Source: Bacteroidales bacterium
GTDB taxonomy: Bacteria > Bacteroidota > Bacteroidia > Bacteroidales > WCHB1-69
Direction: 5' to 3'
Length of the DNA: 39,597 bases
Assembly (NCBI GenBank): GCA_016285145.1
Contig: JAEEQE010000031.1
Coordinates: 1 to 39,597 of the forward strand
The notes beneath the pieces are model-generated. The model saw only the letters and a list, made by a program, of their open reading frames with translations. It made no database searches and was not told the origin of the DNA. Below, piece by piece: positions 22,788 through 31,457 of the stretch. How positions within the stretch are numbered: position 1 is the first letter of the stretch; every line of letters starts with the position of its first letter. Made by a program: the position numbers and the translations under genes.

Positions 22788-24119
22788 ATGATGAAAATAG
22801 CCATTGTCGGAACCGGATATGTGGGATTGGTGACGGGCACCTGCCTCGCCGAGGTGGGCTTTGATGTCACCTGCGTGGATATTGACGAACGGAAAATCGA
22901 AGCGCTCCGGACGGGGAAGGCCACCATTTACGAGCCGGGCATTGACGACCTTTTAGAGCGCAACATCTCCAAAGGCCGCCTGCATTTCACCACCAGCCTC
23001 GCCGAAGTGTTGGACGATGTCACCGTCATCTTCTCCGCCGTGGGCACGCCGCCCGACGAAGACGGTAGCGCCGACCTACAATATGTGCTCAATGTAGCCC
23101 GCGAAGTGGGCCGCAACATGCACGAATACAAATTGGTGGTCACCAAGAGCACGGTGCCCGTGGGCACCGCCGACAAAGTGCGCAAAGCCATACGGGAGGA
23201 ACTGGAACTCCGCAATGCTGACATCGACTTTGACGTGGCTTCCAATCCGGAATTCCTCAAAGAGGGTGATGCCATTGCCGACTTCATGCGTCCCGACCGT
23301 ATTGTGGTCGGCACAGACTCCGAAAAAGCGCAGAATCTGATGGCCACCATCTACAAATCCTTCATCCAGAACGGGCACCCAGTGATTTTCACCGACATTG
23401 CCTCCGCCGAGATGACCAAGTACGCCGCCAACGCCATGCTGGCCACCCGCATCAGCTTCATGAACGACCTCGCGAACCTGTGCGAGATGGTGGGAGCTGA
23501 CATAAACATGATCCGCAAGGGCATCGGCAGCGACACGCGCATCGGGAGCAAGTTCCTCAACGCCGGCACCGGCTACGGAGGCTCCTGTTTCCCGAAAGAC
23601 GTGAAAGCGCTCATCAAAACCGCCGACCAGAACGGCTACTCTTTAGAAATCCTCAAGGCGGTGGAACGGGTGAACGACAAGCAGAAGAGCGTTCTCTTCG
23701 AAAAACTCCACCGCTACTACTCCGGAGAACTCGTCGGCAAGACCGTCACTCTTTTGGGGTTGGCTTTCAAACCCAACACTGACGACATGCGTGAGGCTCC
23801 GTCCTTAGTGCTCATCGACAAACTGTCGGAGGCCAATTGCCGCATCAAAGCCTACGATCCCGTAGCCATGGAAGAGTGTTTCCGCCGAGTCGGCAACAAA
23901 GTCGAATACTGCGACGACATATACAGCGCCCTCACCAACTCCGATGCACTCCTGTTGGTGACCGAATGGAGCGAGTTCCGGGCCATCGACATGCAGAAGC
24001 TGAAACGCCTCATGCGCAGTGCCGTCATCTTCGACGGGCGCAACCAGTACGATCCCGCCGAAATGCGACAATTAGACATCCACTACGAGTGTATCGGGCG
24101 GAACGGCTTAAAACGATAA
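22788..24119 (+). CDS. ugd: UDP-glucose 6-dehydrogenase
   Basis: The 443-residue NAD-dependent enzyme oxidises UDP-glucose to UDP-glucuronate, a precursor for capsule and LPS sugars. It shows the GTGYVGLVTG nucleotide-binding loop, the SAVGTPPDEDGSADL segment, the catalytic Cys267 in GYGGSCFPKD, and a C-terminal GLAFKPNTDDMREAPS. UDP-N-acetylglucosamine 6-dehydrogenases (WbpA/WbpO) share this fold, and strict specificity cannot be read here. The start could be the first or second Met of MMKIAIVG. It lies 5 nt after the MBL gene and 39 nt before rfbD. Confidence 0.93.
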   Translation: MMKIAIVGTGYVGLVTGTCLAEVGFDVTCVDIDERKIEALRTGKATIYEPGIDDLLERNISKGRLHFTTSLAEVLDDVTVIFSAVGTPPDEDGSADLQYVLNVAREVGRNMHEYKLVVTKSTVPVGTADKVRKAIREELELRNADIDFDVASNPEFLKEGDAIADFMRPDRIVVGTDSEKAQNLMATIYKSFIQNGHPVIFTDIASAEMTKYAANAMLATRISFMNDLANLCEMVGADINMIRKGIGSDTRIGSKFLNAGTGYGGSCFPKDVKALIKTADQNGYSLEILKAVERVNDKQKSVLFEKLHRYYSGELVGKTVTLLGLAFKPNTDDMREAPSLVLIDKLSEANCRIKAYDPVAMEECFRRVGNKVEYCDDIYSALTNSDALLLVTEWSEFRAIDMQKLKRLMRSAVIFDGRNQYDPAEMRQLDIHYECIGRNGLKR

Positions 24120-24158
24120 CTCGCCGCCGACAAAGAATCACAAAAGACATTACACAAT

Positions 24159-25022
24159 ATGAATATATTAGTCACCGGAGCCAACGGCCAATTGGGCCGA
24201 TGCCTGCAGGATCTGTCTGCGGGGAGGCCTGAGTGGGCATTTTTCTTCACCGATGTGGACACGTTGGACATCTGCCAACCTGATCAGACAGAGGCTTTCG
24301 TGCGGACGCACGCCATTGACGTGATCATCAATGCGGCAGCCTACACGGCAGTGGACCGCGCGGAAGACGACATTGAGATGGCCTACGCCATCAACCGCGA
24401 GGCCGTAGCCAATCTCGCCAACATCGCCCGCCAACATAACGCCTACTTGGTGCATATCTCCACCGACTATGTCTTTTCGGGCGAAAGCTGCCACCCCTAC
24501 TCCATCGAGGAACCGATGGCGCCCATCTCCGTTTATGGCAAGTCGAAGGCCGCCGGCGAAGAGGCCATACGGCAATCGGAATGCTCTGCGACCATTATCC
24601 GCACCTCTTGGCTCTATTCCGAATATGGGCACAACTTTGTGAAGACGATGCTGAAGCTCGGTCAGGAGCGGGAAAGCGTGTCGGTGGTGTGCGACCAAAT
24701 CGGCGGACCCACGTATGCCGGTGACTTGGCCGCCGTCATCCTCAAGGCTGTGGAGGTGAACCGCGGCAAGAACGGAGTTCAGCTGTACCATTTCGCCAAC
24801 GAGGGCAGCATCAGCTGGTTCGATTTCACCCACGCCATCATGGAGATGGCCGGACTGACCTGTCGAGTAGAGTCCATTTTCACCTCAGAATATCCCGCAA
24901 AAGCGCCAAGACCTGCCTATTCTGTCTTCAATCTGCGTAAAATCAAGACCGAATTTGGATGGAACATACCCTATTGGAGGAATAGTTTAAGATTGGTTAT
25001 CAATAAATTACATAGCAAATAA
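24159..25022 (+). CDS. rfbD: dTDP-4-dehydrorhamnose reductase
   Basis: The 287-residue Rossmann-fold reductase makes dTDP-L-rhamnose from dTDP-4-keto-L-rhamnose. Features are VTGANGQLGR at the NADPH site, the INAAAYTAVDRAEDD segment, STDYVFSGE, and the catalytic pair Tyr126/Lys130 in YGKSK. The length is normal. rfbA, rfbB and rfbC are not in the window, so the pathway must be completed elsewhere. It may share a transcript with ugd; both supply nucleotide sugars for surface glycans. Confidence 0.95.
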   Translation: MNILVTGANGQLGRCLQDLSAGRPEWAFFFTDVDTLDICQPDQTEAFVRTHAIDVIINAAAYTAVDRAEDDIEMAYAINREAVANLANIARQHNAYLVHISTDYVFSGESCHPYSIEEPMAPISVYGKSKAAGEEAIRQSECSATIIRTSWLYSEYGHNFVKTMLKLGQERESVSVVCDQIGGPTYAGDLAAVILKAVEVNRGKNGVQLYHFANEGSISWFDFTHAIMEMAGLTCRVESIFTSEYPAKAPRPAYSVFNLRKIKTEFGWNIPYWRNSLRLVINKLHSK

Positions 25023-25063
25023 AAAAAATACGGCAAAAAGGTCCTCCATTTGAAAAAATAATG

Positions 25064-25071
25064 TATTTTTG
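25064..25071 (+). promoter_or_regulatory. Promoter -7 element upstream of tRNA-Thr and tuf
   Basis: TATTTTTG at 25064-25071 matches TAnnTTTG. The transcript would cover the tRNA and tuf. Confidence 0.65.
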
Positions 25072-25120
25072 CCAGCCGAAAGTGTCCCGCTACGGGACCC
25101 GTTCTTTATCATTATGAAAA

Positions 25121-25195
25121 GCCGTTGTAGCTCAGTGGTAGAGTACCTCCTTGGTAAGGAGGGGGTCACGAGTTCAACTCTCGTCAACGGCTCCA
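25121..25195 (+). tRNA. tRNA-Thr (anticodon GGT)
   Basis: The acceptor stem GCCGTTG pairs with CAACGGC, the D and T arms (GTTC loop) are regular, and the anticodon loop TTGGTAA between CCTCC and GGAGG stems reads GGT. The CCA end (25193-25195) is encoded. It lies 45 nt upstream of tuf, an arrangement common in Bacteroidales. Confidence 0.97.
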
Positions 25196-25240
25196 TTTGA
25201 AAACTTTCAGGTTAAAAATTAATCATTAATTTATAAGAAA

Positions 25241-26428
25241 ATGGCAAAAGAAAAATTTGAACGTACTAAACCCCACGTTAACGTGGGAACCATCGGTCAC
25301 ATTGACCACGGTAAAACGACCTTAACCGCCGCCATCACCACCGTGTTGGCCAACCAGGGTCTTTCTGAAGTTAGATCATTCGATTCTATTGATAACGCTC
25401 CGGAAGAGAAAGAGCGTGGTATCACCATCAACACCGCTCACATTGAATACCAAACCGCTACGCGTCACTATGCACACGTTGACTGTCCGGGTCACGCCGA
25501 CTATGTGAAGAACATGGTAACGGGTGCTGCCCAGATGGATGGTGCTATCCTCGTTGTGGCTGCTACCGACGGTCCGATGCCTCAGACTCGTGAGCACATC
25601 CTGTTGGCAAAACAGGTCGGTGTGCCGAGAATGGTGGTTTTCATGAACAAAGTTGACTTGGTTGACGACCCCGAGTTGCTCGACCTCGTTGAAATGGAAA
25701 TCCGTGACCTCCTCTCCTTCTACGGTTTCGACGGCGACAATACGCCCGTTATCCGCGGTTCCGCTCTTGGTGGCTTGAACCTCGAACCGAAGTGGGTTGA
25801 GAAAATCATGGAACTCATGAACGCTGTTGACACTTGGATTCCGCTGCCTCCGCGTGACGTGGATAAAGACTTCCTCATGCCTGTGGAAGACGTGTTCTCC
25901 ATCACCGGTCGTGGTACGGTTGCCACTGGTCGTATCGAAACGGGTGTCATCCACACCTCTGATCCTGTTGACATCATCGGTATGGGTGCTGAGAAGCTCA
26001 AATCCGTCGTCACGGGTGTGGAAATGTTCCGCAAGATCCTCGACGAAGGTGAAGCTGGTGATAACGTAGGTCTGTTGCTCCGTGGTATCGACAAAGATGA
26101 AATCCGTCGTGGTATGGTTATCGCAAAACCGGGTTCCATCCATCCGCACAAACACTTCAAAGCTTCTGTTTACGTTTTGAAGAAAGAAGAAGGCGGTCGT
26201 CACACCCCGTTTGGCAACAACTATCGTCCTCAATTCTACTTCCGTACAACGGATGTTACCGGTGCTATCACACTGCCTGCTGGCGTTGAAATGTGTATGC
26301 CTGGTGATAACGTCGAAATCGATGTCCAACTGCTCTCCGAAATCGCTCTGAACATGAACCTCCGTTTCGCTATCCGCGAAGGTGGTCGTACAGTCGGTGC
26401 CGGTCAGGTGACTGAAATCCTTGACTAA
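25241..26428 (+). CDS. tuf: Elongation factor Tu
   Basis: The 395-residue GTPase delivers aminoacyl-tRNA to the ribosome. G motifs are seen in order: GHIDHGKTT, the [12 protein letters not shown] switch I region, DCPGHADY and MNKVDLV. Domain 2 has the [13 protein letters not shown] motif, and domain 3 ends [14 protein letters not shown]. Codon choice is noticeably skewed, with pyrimidine-ending codons as expected of a very highly expressed gene. It lies between tRNA-Thr and tRNA-Trp, but the usual downstream secE-nusG-rplK genes are missing. Confidence 0.99.
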   Translation: MAKEKFERTKPHVNVGTIGHIDHGKTTLTAAITTVLANQGLSEVRSFDSIDNAPEEKERGITINTAHIEYQTATRHYAHVDCPGHADYVKNMVTGAAQMDGAILVVAATDGPMPQTREHILLAKQVGVPRMVVFMNKVDLVDDPELLDLVEMEIRDLLSFYGFDGDNTPVIRGSALGGLNLEPKWVEKIMELMNAVDTWIPLPPRDVDKDFLMPVEDVFSITGRGTVATGRIETGVIHTSDPVDIIGMGAEKLKSVVTGVEMFRKILDEGEAGDNVGLLLRGIDKDEIRRGMVIAKPGSIHPHKHFKASVYVLKKEEGGRHTPFGNNYRPQFYFRTTDVTGAITLPAGVEMCMPGDNVEIDVQLLSEIALNMNLRFAIREGGRTVGAGQVTEILD

Positions 26429-26454
26429 AGGAATCGATTTGACAAACAATCGGG

Positions 26455-26484
26455 AAAGGGCATTGCAATAATGCCCTTTCTTTT
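26455..26484 (+). terminator. Terminator between tuf and tRNA-Trp
   Basis: AAAGGGCATT (26455-26464) pairs perfectly with AATGCCCTTT (26470-26479), with a 5-nt loop and a short CTTTT tail. Only 2 nt separate the tail from the tRNA, so it might also be a processing hairpin. Confidence 0.75.
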
Positions 26485-26486
26485 AC

Positions 26487-26557
26487 AGGGGATTAGTTTA
26501 ATGGTAGAATGACGGTCTCCAAAACCGCAGATGGGAGTTCGATTCTCTCATCCCCTG
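26487..26557 (+). tRNA. tRNA-Trp (anticodon CCA)
   Basis: The acceptor stem AGGGGAT pairs with ATCCCCT, the discriminator is G, and the anticodon loop CTCCAAA gives CCA. The T arm has GTTCGATTC. Unlike tRNA-Thr the CCA end is not encoded (GCTA follows). The first pair of the anticodon stem is an A:C mismatch. Confidence 0.95.
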
Positions 26558-26560
26558 CTA

Positions 26561-26602
26561 AAAAAGAAAAGGCTGACAAATGATGTCAGCCTTTTCTTTT
26601 TT
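26561..26602. terminator. Bidirectional terminator after tRNA-Trp
   Basis: GGCTGACA (26571-26578) pairs with TGTCAGCC (26584-26591), extended by A/T-rich tracts (AAAAAGAAAA and TTTTCTTTTT) on each side. It can serve tRNA-Trp rightward and the GH53-like gene leftward. Confidence 0.88.
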
Positions 26603-26615
26603 ATTGCGCCAAGGT

Positions 26616-28541
26616 CTATCTTCCGATAATATCCTTGTGGTTCAACAGGATGGTCTTGGCCGTACCCACTTTGTTGGAAAATTCAAACATCGACATGGCA
26701 TACCAGCCTTCATAATCCGGAGCCCAGTAGCGGATGCCGGCCATCCCGTTGGCCATGCCCCATTTCATCACATCGGCATAGATGTTAGCCTGACCCTGCT
26801 GGTCATGCTTGTAACCTCTTACCTTCTTATTCCATCCGGCAAAAGGCCCGTCCATCTTGCCTGACGGATAAGAGAACTCGCCGATAAACACGGGAAGACC
26901 GCATTTCTTGTTAATCTTCTTGATGGTTTTCTTCAGGAGCGCCTTTTTATTCACTGCCATGGACGGGGCGCTGGGATAATAGCTGATGCCGGCTGTCTCC
27001 ATCTCGTAACCGTTCTCCTTCATGAATTTGAAGAACTTTGCCGTGCATCCCGCCGGGAAGACCACTGTGGCCACATGCGTTGAGAATTTGACATTGGAAG
27101 CGTCAATGCCCAACTTTGCGTAGGCTTTCAAAATGCCCCGTTTCACTGCCGCGTAGGCTTGGGCATCATGTTTCCAAACATGTTTCTTGAGCCAGCCGCG
27201 TGCAAACACAGGAGCCGTGTATTTCTTGAGGGTTCCGGCCTTTTCCAGTTTGGGGTCCACAGCCGTCTTCAGACCCATGCTGATACCGGCAAAACCGAAG
27301 TTGGCCTCGTTGCCGAGATTCCAATTGTTCACCGTACAGCCGGTTTGCAGAATCGCTTCGGCCACAAACGCACCGTATTCTTCAAGTACATTGCAGATTT
27401 CATCCAATGTCAGCTCCTCCCATTTATTATCGTTCATCAGATAGTTGAACTCCGGATACTCTTCAAAGCGCGGAGCCTGCTGCTTATCCATGTCCATGTA
27501 GGTGTAAGCGCACATAATTTCCGGGTTGATGGGAATGTTCAACGCGGCTGCAATCCGACACAACTCGACACCCTGATCGAACGTGTGGACATTGGCGTTC
27601 TCGTCCGGTTCACCATCGGTGACATCCTCGGCCGTTTTATGGCGTTTGGTGGCAATACGCACATACATCTCTGTGGAACCGAGATCGCGATAGATGGCCT
27701 GCAACTCTTCCGGAGTGGTGGCGGTCCTGTCGCCGATATTGAATTTGTATCCCTTTTCGAACTGATTCAAAGAGAAGGGGCTCAACGACAGAGCCACACG
27801 GAAAGGTTCCGAATTGTTCACCGCCGAGGATGTCTTCTCCATCTTGTACGGAATCTTAGCGAACTGCAGGACAAACGTCTGCGAAGTGGCTTGCAACTTG
27901 GTTATGTGCCGACTTTCCATCTCGATGCCGTCAATGGTGGCGTATCCCACATACTCCATTTGGTCACCGATGTTCTGACTGTGGTTCTTTTCGTTGGACA
28001 AATCATTATTCGTCTCCACGAATCCTTGTTTTACAATCTTATCTGCACCACATCCTTCGTTGCACATCATCTTGATGGAGGATGTTTTGCCATTCTGGCG
28101 GGCGCTCATCACGTACATGCCCGCATTGGCAAGGCTTACACGGAAATGGTGGACACCTGATTGGGACGCATATTCCTCTGACCGGACAACGCGTCCGTTC
28201 ATGTCGGCAATCATCAGCGTCACGATGCCTTTCTCCGCCACGTTAAGATAAACGTCCGTGGTGGCGTTGAACGGGTTCGGATTGTTCTGCGACAGAACAA
28301 AACCGCCGTTTTCGACAAATTCATCAATGCCGGTGACATTTTTCTGCGTGGCCAGCGATTTCATTAAGGTAGTGTCGGGCCAAAAAATGGTCTCCTGCCA
28401 GCCTTTGGTGTGGTTGGTGATAACCACGCGATTAAGCTGGACATAACGGTTGCTGGCATCACGGCCAGTGAACGTAACGGTTTGTGCCACTGCGCAGAAG
28501 CAGATCAGCGACAGAAGGGCAAGCGTAAATAGTCTTTTCAT
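26616..28541 (-). CDS. Secreted GH53-like glycoside hydrolase (clan GH-A) with an N-terminal sorting-like module
   Basis: The 641-residue protein has a signal peptide (residues 1-19). A module at about 81-160 starts SQNNPNPFNATTDVYLNV and ends GMYVMSARQNGKTSSIKM. That is the pattern of a T9SS type A (FlgD-Ig-like) sorting domain, but it is not C-terminal. Residues about 245-641 form a putative (beta/alpha)8 barrel resembling GH53 endo-beta-1,4-galactanases, with the likely acid/base Glu412 in NLGNEANFG and nucleophile Glu555 in FIGEFSYPSG, plus GISYYPSAPS. GH53 enzymes cut galactan and arabinogalactan. I recall similar N-terminal modules in Bacteroidales proteins carrying Fibrobacter-type (FISUMP) domains. 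The gene is divergent from an AraC regulator. Specificity is inferred. Confidence 0.72.
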   Translation of the reverse strand: MKRLFTLALLSLICFCAVAQTVTFTGRDASNRYVQLNRVVITNHTKGWQETIFWPDTTLMKSLATQKNVTGIDEFVENGGFVLSQNNPNPFNATTDVYLNVAEKGIVTLMIADMNGRVVRSEEYASQSGVHHFRVSLANAGMYVMSARQNGKTSSIKMMCNEGCGADKIVKQGFVETNNDLSNEKNHSQNIGDQMEYVGYATIDGIEMESRHITKLQATSQTFVLQFAKIPYKMEKTSSAVNNSEPFRVALSLSPFSLNQFEKGYKFNIGDRTATTPEELQAIYRDLGSTEMYVRIATKRHKTAEDVTDGEPDENANVHTFDQGVELCRIAAALNIPINPEIMCAYTYMDMDKQQAPRFEEYPEFNYLMNDNKWEELTLDEICNVLEEYGAFVAEAILQTGCTVNNWNLGNEANFGFAGISMGLKTAVDPKLEKAGTLKKYTAPVFARGWLKKHVWKHDAQAYAAVKRGILKAYAKLGIDASNVKFSTHVATVVFPAGCTAKFFKFMKENGYEMETAGISYYPSAPSMAVNKKALLKKTIKKINKKCGLPVFIGEFSYPSGKMDGPFAGWNKKVRGYKHDQQGQANIYADVMKWGMANGMAGIRYWAPDYEGWYAMSMFEFSNKVGTAKTILLNHKDIIGR

Positions 28542-28583
28542 AATATTATGAATTTAATTAATATAGTTGCAATAAAGGGAATG

Positions 28584-28689
28584 CAAAAGTACAATATTCA
28601 ATAGAACAAATGCTGTTGCTGGAGTAATTATTTTTGTTCTATTTTCCACATTGATCACAATCAAGTGTGTTGGAAAAAATGTACTTTTG
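28584..28689. promoter_or_regulatory. Divergent promoters for the GH53-like gene (-) and AraC regulator (+)
   Basis: The complement of 28584-28591 reads TACTTTTG, 43 nt before the GH53-like ATG. TACTTTTG at 28682-28689 on the plus strand precedes the araC-type gene. The 90 bp between the two boxes could hold the regulator's binding sites; no clear direct repeat was seen. Confidence 0.6.
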
Positions 28690-28719
28690 CACTTGGAAAA
28701 TGATTCATTATTGTACGTT

Positions 28720-29598
28720 ATGCCCATCACACATCCTTCCCACGAACTGCCCATATTGCAGGAAATTGACAATACGACAAGCCAGATCGGCCTTGGCGAC
28801 GATGTGCGACTGACTGTGATTGAAGGGTCGGCTGAACTGCTTCCTGAGTATTTCCAGACCGCCGTTTATGCCCTGAATCTTCATATACGAGGGCGTATGA
28901 CCGCCAATATCAACCATTTGTCATACAATATTGAAGCTCCCTGTTTCTCATCCACCCTGATCAACCAACCCATCAAGGTGGTGAGTGCAAGCGAGGACCA
29001 TCTGCAATATGTGTTGAGTTTTTCGCCGCAATTCGGAGAAGACCTGCATTTGAATCTTTCCGGCGACGCGCACATCCGGGCTTATATGCGTCCCGTTTTC
29101 CAGCTGACGGAACAGCAGATGAGGGTTATCTTGCACTATTTTGATTTGTTAGGAGAAGTCATCCAAATGCCTGACGGGAACAACACTCGCGAAGTGGCCC
29201 TTGATCTGGTGCGCTCAATGGTTTATTTCGTTTACGGCCTATACGACAAATCCTTCTCCTCACTCTACACAATTTCCCGTCCGGAGGAGCTGACGGGAAA
29301 GTTCCTTGCCTTAGTTGAGCGGCATTGCCATGAGCATCATTCCATCGACTGGTACGCCAACGAGATGTGCCTCACGCCCAAGTACATCGCCAATGTGGTG
29401 AAACAGGTGACAGGCAGAAGTGCGGGCGAGTGCATCACATACAATCTCATCCGTCAGGCAAAGTTGCTGCTGCTGACGACCGCTTTGCCCGTGCAGCAGA
29501 TCACCGACCGCCTCGGCTTCCGCAATCAGAGCCATTTCGGCACTTTTTTCCGTCGGGAAATGGGTGTGAGTCCGCGTGCATTTCGAAAAAAGGAGTGA
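28720..29598 (+). CDS. AraC/XylS family transcriptional regulator
   Basis: The 292-residue protein has an N-terminal effector-type domain with no assigned ligand and a C-terminal pair of helix-turn-helix motifs of about 95 residues: IDWYANEMCLTPKYIANVVKQ and PVQQITDRLGFRNQSHFGTFFRREMGVSP. The ATG at 28720 lies 30 nt downstream of a -7 element. The longer frame starting with a TTG at 28651 would run across that promoter. It diverges from the GH53-like glycosidase, so control of that gene is a reasonable guess. Regulation of the downstream symporter is also possible. Confidence 0.88.
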   Translation: MPITHPSHELPILQEIDNTTSQIGLGDDVRLTVIEGSAELLPEYFQTAVYALNLHIRGRMTANINHLSYNIEAPCFSSTLINQPIKVVSASEDHLQYVLSFSPQFGEDLHLNLSGDAHIRAYMRPVFQLTEQQMRVILHYFDLLGEVIQMPDGNNTREVALDLVRSMVYFVYGLYDKSFSSLYTISRPEELTGKFLALVERHCHEHHSIDWYANEMCLTPKYIANVVKQVTGRSAGECITYNLIRQAKLLLLTTALPVQQITDRLGFRNQSHFGTFFRREMGVSPRAFRKKE

Positions 29599-29651
29599 AA
29601 AAGCAGCGTGTCATATCCATTTTTCATAGTTTCATTTAGTGCAAAAATGCG

Positions 29652-29659
29652 TATCTTTG
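29652..29659 (+). promoter_or_regulatory. Promoter -7 element of the AGCS symporter gene
   Basis: TATCTTTG at 29652-29659 matches TAnnTTTG, giving a leader of about 60 nt. A weak CTGC/GCAG stem followed by a T tract lies in the leader, too weak to call an attenuator. Confidence 0.6.
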
Positions 29660-29726
29660 CGCCTGCAAAAGGCAAACCTGCTTGGAACTCAGCTTATGCA
29701 GTTTTTTTCCCTAAAAGATTTTGAAC

Positions 29727-31331
29727 ATGCTTCTATTAGACGTTTCACATATAACCTTATTCATTGAGACCCTGTACAGCTGGATATGGAGTCCGGCTTT
29801 GGTGGGCTTGTGCCTGCTGTCGGCGCTCTATTTCTCCTTGCGCACGCGCTTCGTGCAGGTGCGTCGTTTCGGCGAGATGTGCCGCCTGCTGTTCAGCACC
29901 GACAAGACACAGAAGACGGGCATCACCTCATTCCAGGCGTTTGCGATGGCGCTGTCAGGACGTGTGGGTACGGGCAACATCGTCGGGGTGGCCACAGCCA
30001 TCGGTTTCGGCGGCCCAGGGGCCATTGTCTGGATGTGGGTTATCGCCTTCTTCGGGGCGGGCAGCGCCTTTGTGGAGGCCACGCTTGCACAGATCTTCAA
30101 GGAGAACCACCACGGCCAGTTCCGCGGCGGTCCGGCTTACTATATTGAGAAAGGGTTACGTAGCACATTCTTCGGCTGTGTGTTTGCAGTCATCACGGCA
30201 CTGGCTTGCGGTATCTTCCTGCCTCCCGTACAGTGCAATGGCATCGCACTCTCCATGTCGCAGGCTTTCGGAGTCAACACATGGGTGATAGGCCTTGCCG
30301 TGGCACTGTTCCTCGCCTTAGTCATCATTGGGGGAGTGAAGCGCATCGCCAATGTGGCACAGATTGTCGCTCCTTTTATGGCCATTCTATACATATTGCT
30401 CTCCATTGTGGTCCTCATCGTGCATTACCAGCTGGTTCCCAGTGTCTTCCTCGACATGCTGCGCGGGGCAGTGGGAGCCGGTCCGTTAGGTTCCGCCATC
30501 CTTGGCAGCACCATCTCCTGGGGAGTGAAGCGCGGCATCTACTCCAACGAAGCCGGACAGGGCACGGGCCCCATTGTGGCCGCCGCTGCCAAGGTGAGCC
30601 ATCCTGTCAAGCAGGGCTTGGTGCAGGCGTTTTCCGTCTATATTGACACACTGTTAGTGTGTACCGCCACCGCCATGATGATTCTGGCGTGCCAGACCTA
30701 CAACATCATCGGCAGCGTGCAGACGTCGGCGGTGGGCGAGAGCATGGTCACCTACCTGCAGCAGAACCCAGCCGCGCCGTCCGGCGAGCCCGGCGTGTTC
30801 TACACCATCGGGGCCATCAGCACACTCCTTGGCCAGCATGCCGCCGCCAACTTAGTGTCCATAGCCCTCTTCTTCTTCGCATTCACCACCATCATGGCCT
30901 ATTATTACTATGCGGAGACCAACCTCATCTACCTCTTCAGCCGTTTCCGCAGATGGCATCTGCAACGGATGCGCCAAAAAGAACAGAACCTCAAAACCTT
31001 AGAGCAAGCAGAGGAGGCGATGGACCGTGCCGACGAACGCTTCGGCGATGACCGCAGTGAAAAGATTGCGGTGTGGGTGCTGCGCGTGTGCACCATCACG
31101 GCCGTATTCGTAGGCTCCATGACCAGCAGCGGCATCACCTGGACATTGGGCGACATTGGCGTGGGAGCTATGGCCTGGATTAACCTTGCAGCCATCTTGC
31201 TGTTGTCACCCAAGGCGCTGCGCGCGCTCCGCAACTATGAAAAGGCCAAAAAGCAGGGCGAGGAGCCGCACTTCGATCCGAAAGAGCTGGATATCCAAGG
31301 GGCAGAGTTTTGGGAAGAGAGAGGAAACTGA
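29727..31331 (+). CDS. Sodium:alanine symporter family (AGCS) amino-acid transporter
   Basis: The 534-residue integral membrane protein carries the AGCS family signatures. These are GRVGTGNIVGVATAIGFGGPGAIVWMWV near residue 80, FRGGPAYYIEKGL, SWGVKRGIYSNEAGQGTGPIVAAAA (a family signature), and a QGLVQAFSVYIDTLLVCTATA helix. The family imports alanine, glycine or related amino acids with Na+. The ATG at 29727 is used; a TTG two codons earlier is less likely. The C terminus has an extended hydrophilic tail. It stands alone. Confidence 0.93.
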   Translation: MLLLDVSHITLFIETLYSWIWSPALVGLCLLSALYFSLRTRFVQVRRFGEMCRLLFSTDKTQKTGITSFQAFAMALSGRVGTGNIVGVATAIGFGGPGAIVWMWVIAFFGAGSAFVEATLAQIFKENHHGQFRGGPAYYIEKGLRSTFFGCVFAVITALACGIFLPPVQCNGIALSMSQAFGVNTWVIGLAVALFLALVIIGGVKRIANVAQIVAPFMAILYILLSIVVLIVHYQLVPSVFLDMLRGAVGAGPLGSAILGSTISWGVKRGIYSNEAGQGTGPIVAAAAKVSHPVKQGLVQAFSVYIDTLLVCTATAMMILACQTYNIIGSVQTSAVGESMVTYLQQNPAAPSGEPGVFYTIGAISTLLGQHAAANLVSIALFFFAFTTIMAYYYYAETNLIYLFSRFRRWHLQRMRQKEQNLKTLEQAEEAMDRADERFGDDRSEKIAVWVLRVCTITAVFVGSMTSSGITWTLGDIGVGAMAWINLAAILLLSPKALRALRNYEKAKKQGEEPHFDPKELDIQGAEFWEERGN

Positions 31332-31378
31332 TTTTTTAATAGATTCAAAATAAAGCGCTGTTAGTCCCTATAATTTTT

Positions 31379-31386
31379 GTATTTTT
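31379..31386 (+). promoter_or_regulatory. Promoter -7 element of the Oar-like receptor gene
   Basis: TATTTTTG at 31379-31386 matches TAnnTTTG, with a leader of about 70 nt. Confidence 0.6.
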
Positions 31387-31457
31387 GCCGTTTATAAATC
31401 CATTATACCCTCATCGGTGGTATTTGGAGCTTTTAATTTTGTTTAAAAACGTAAATA

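Noticed and set aside
25376-26449. Open frame of 357 codons antisense to tuf
   Set aside because: It is the mirror of EF-Tu codon bias. The protein shows no recognisable domain and tuf itself is certain.
29640-29726. Attenuator or riboswitch in the symporter leader
   Set aside because: The only hairpin is a 4-bp CTGC/GCAG stem before a T tract. That is too weak to support, and no known riboswitch motif was seen.
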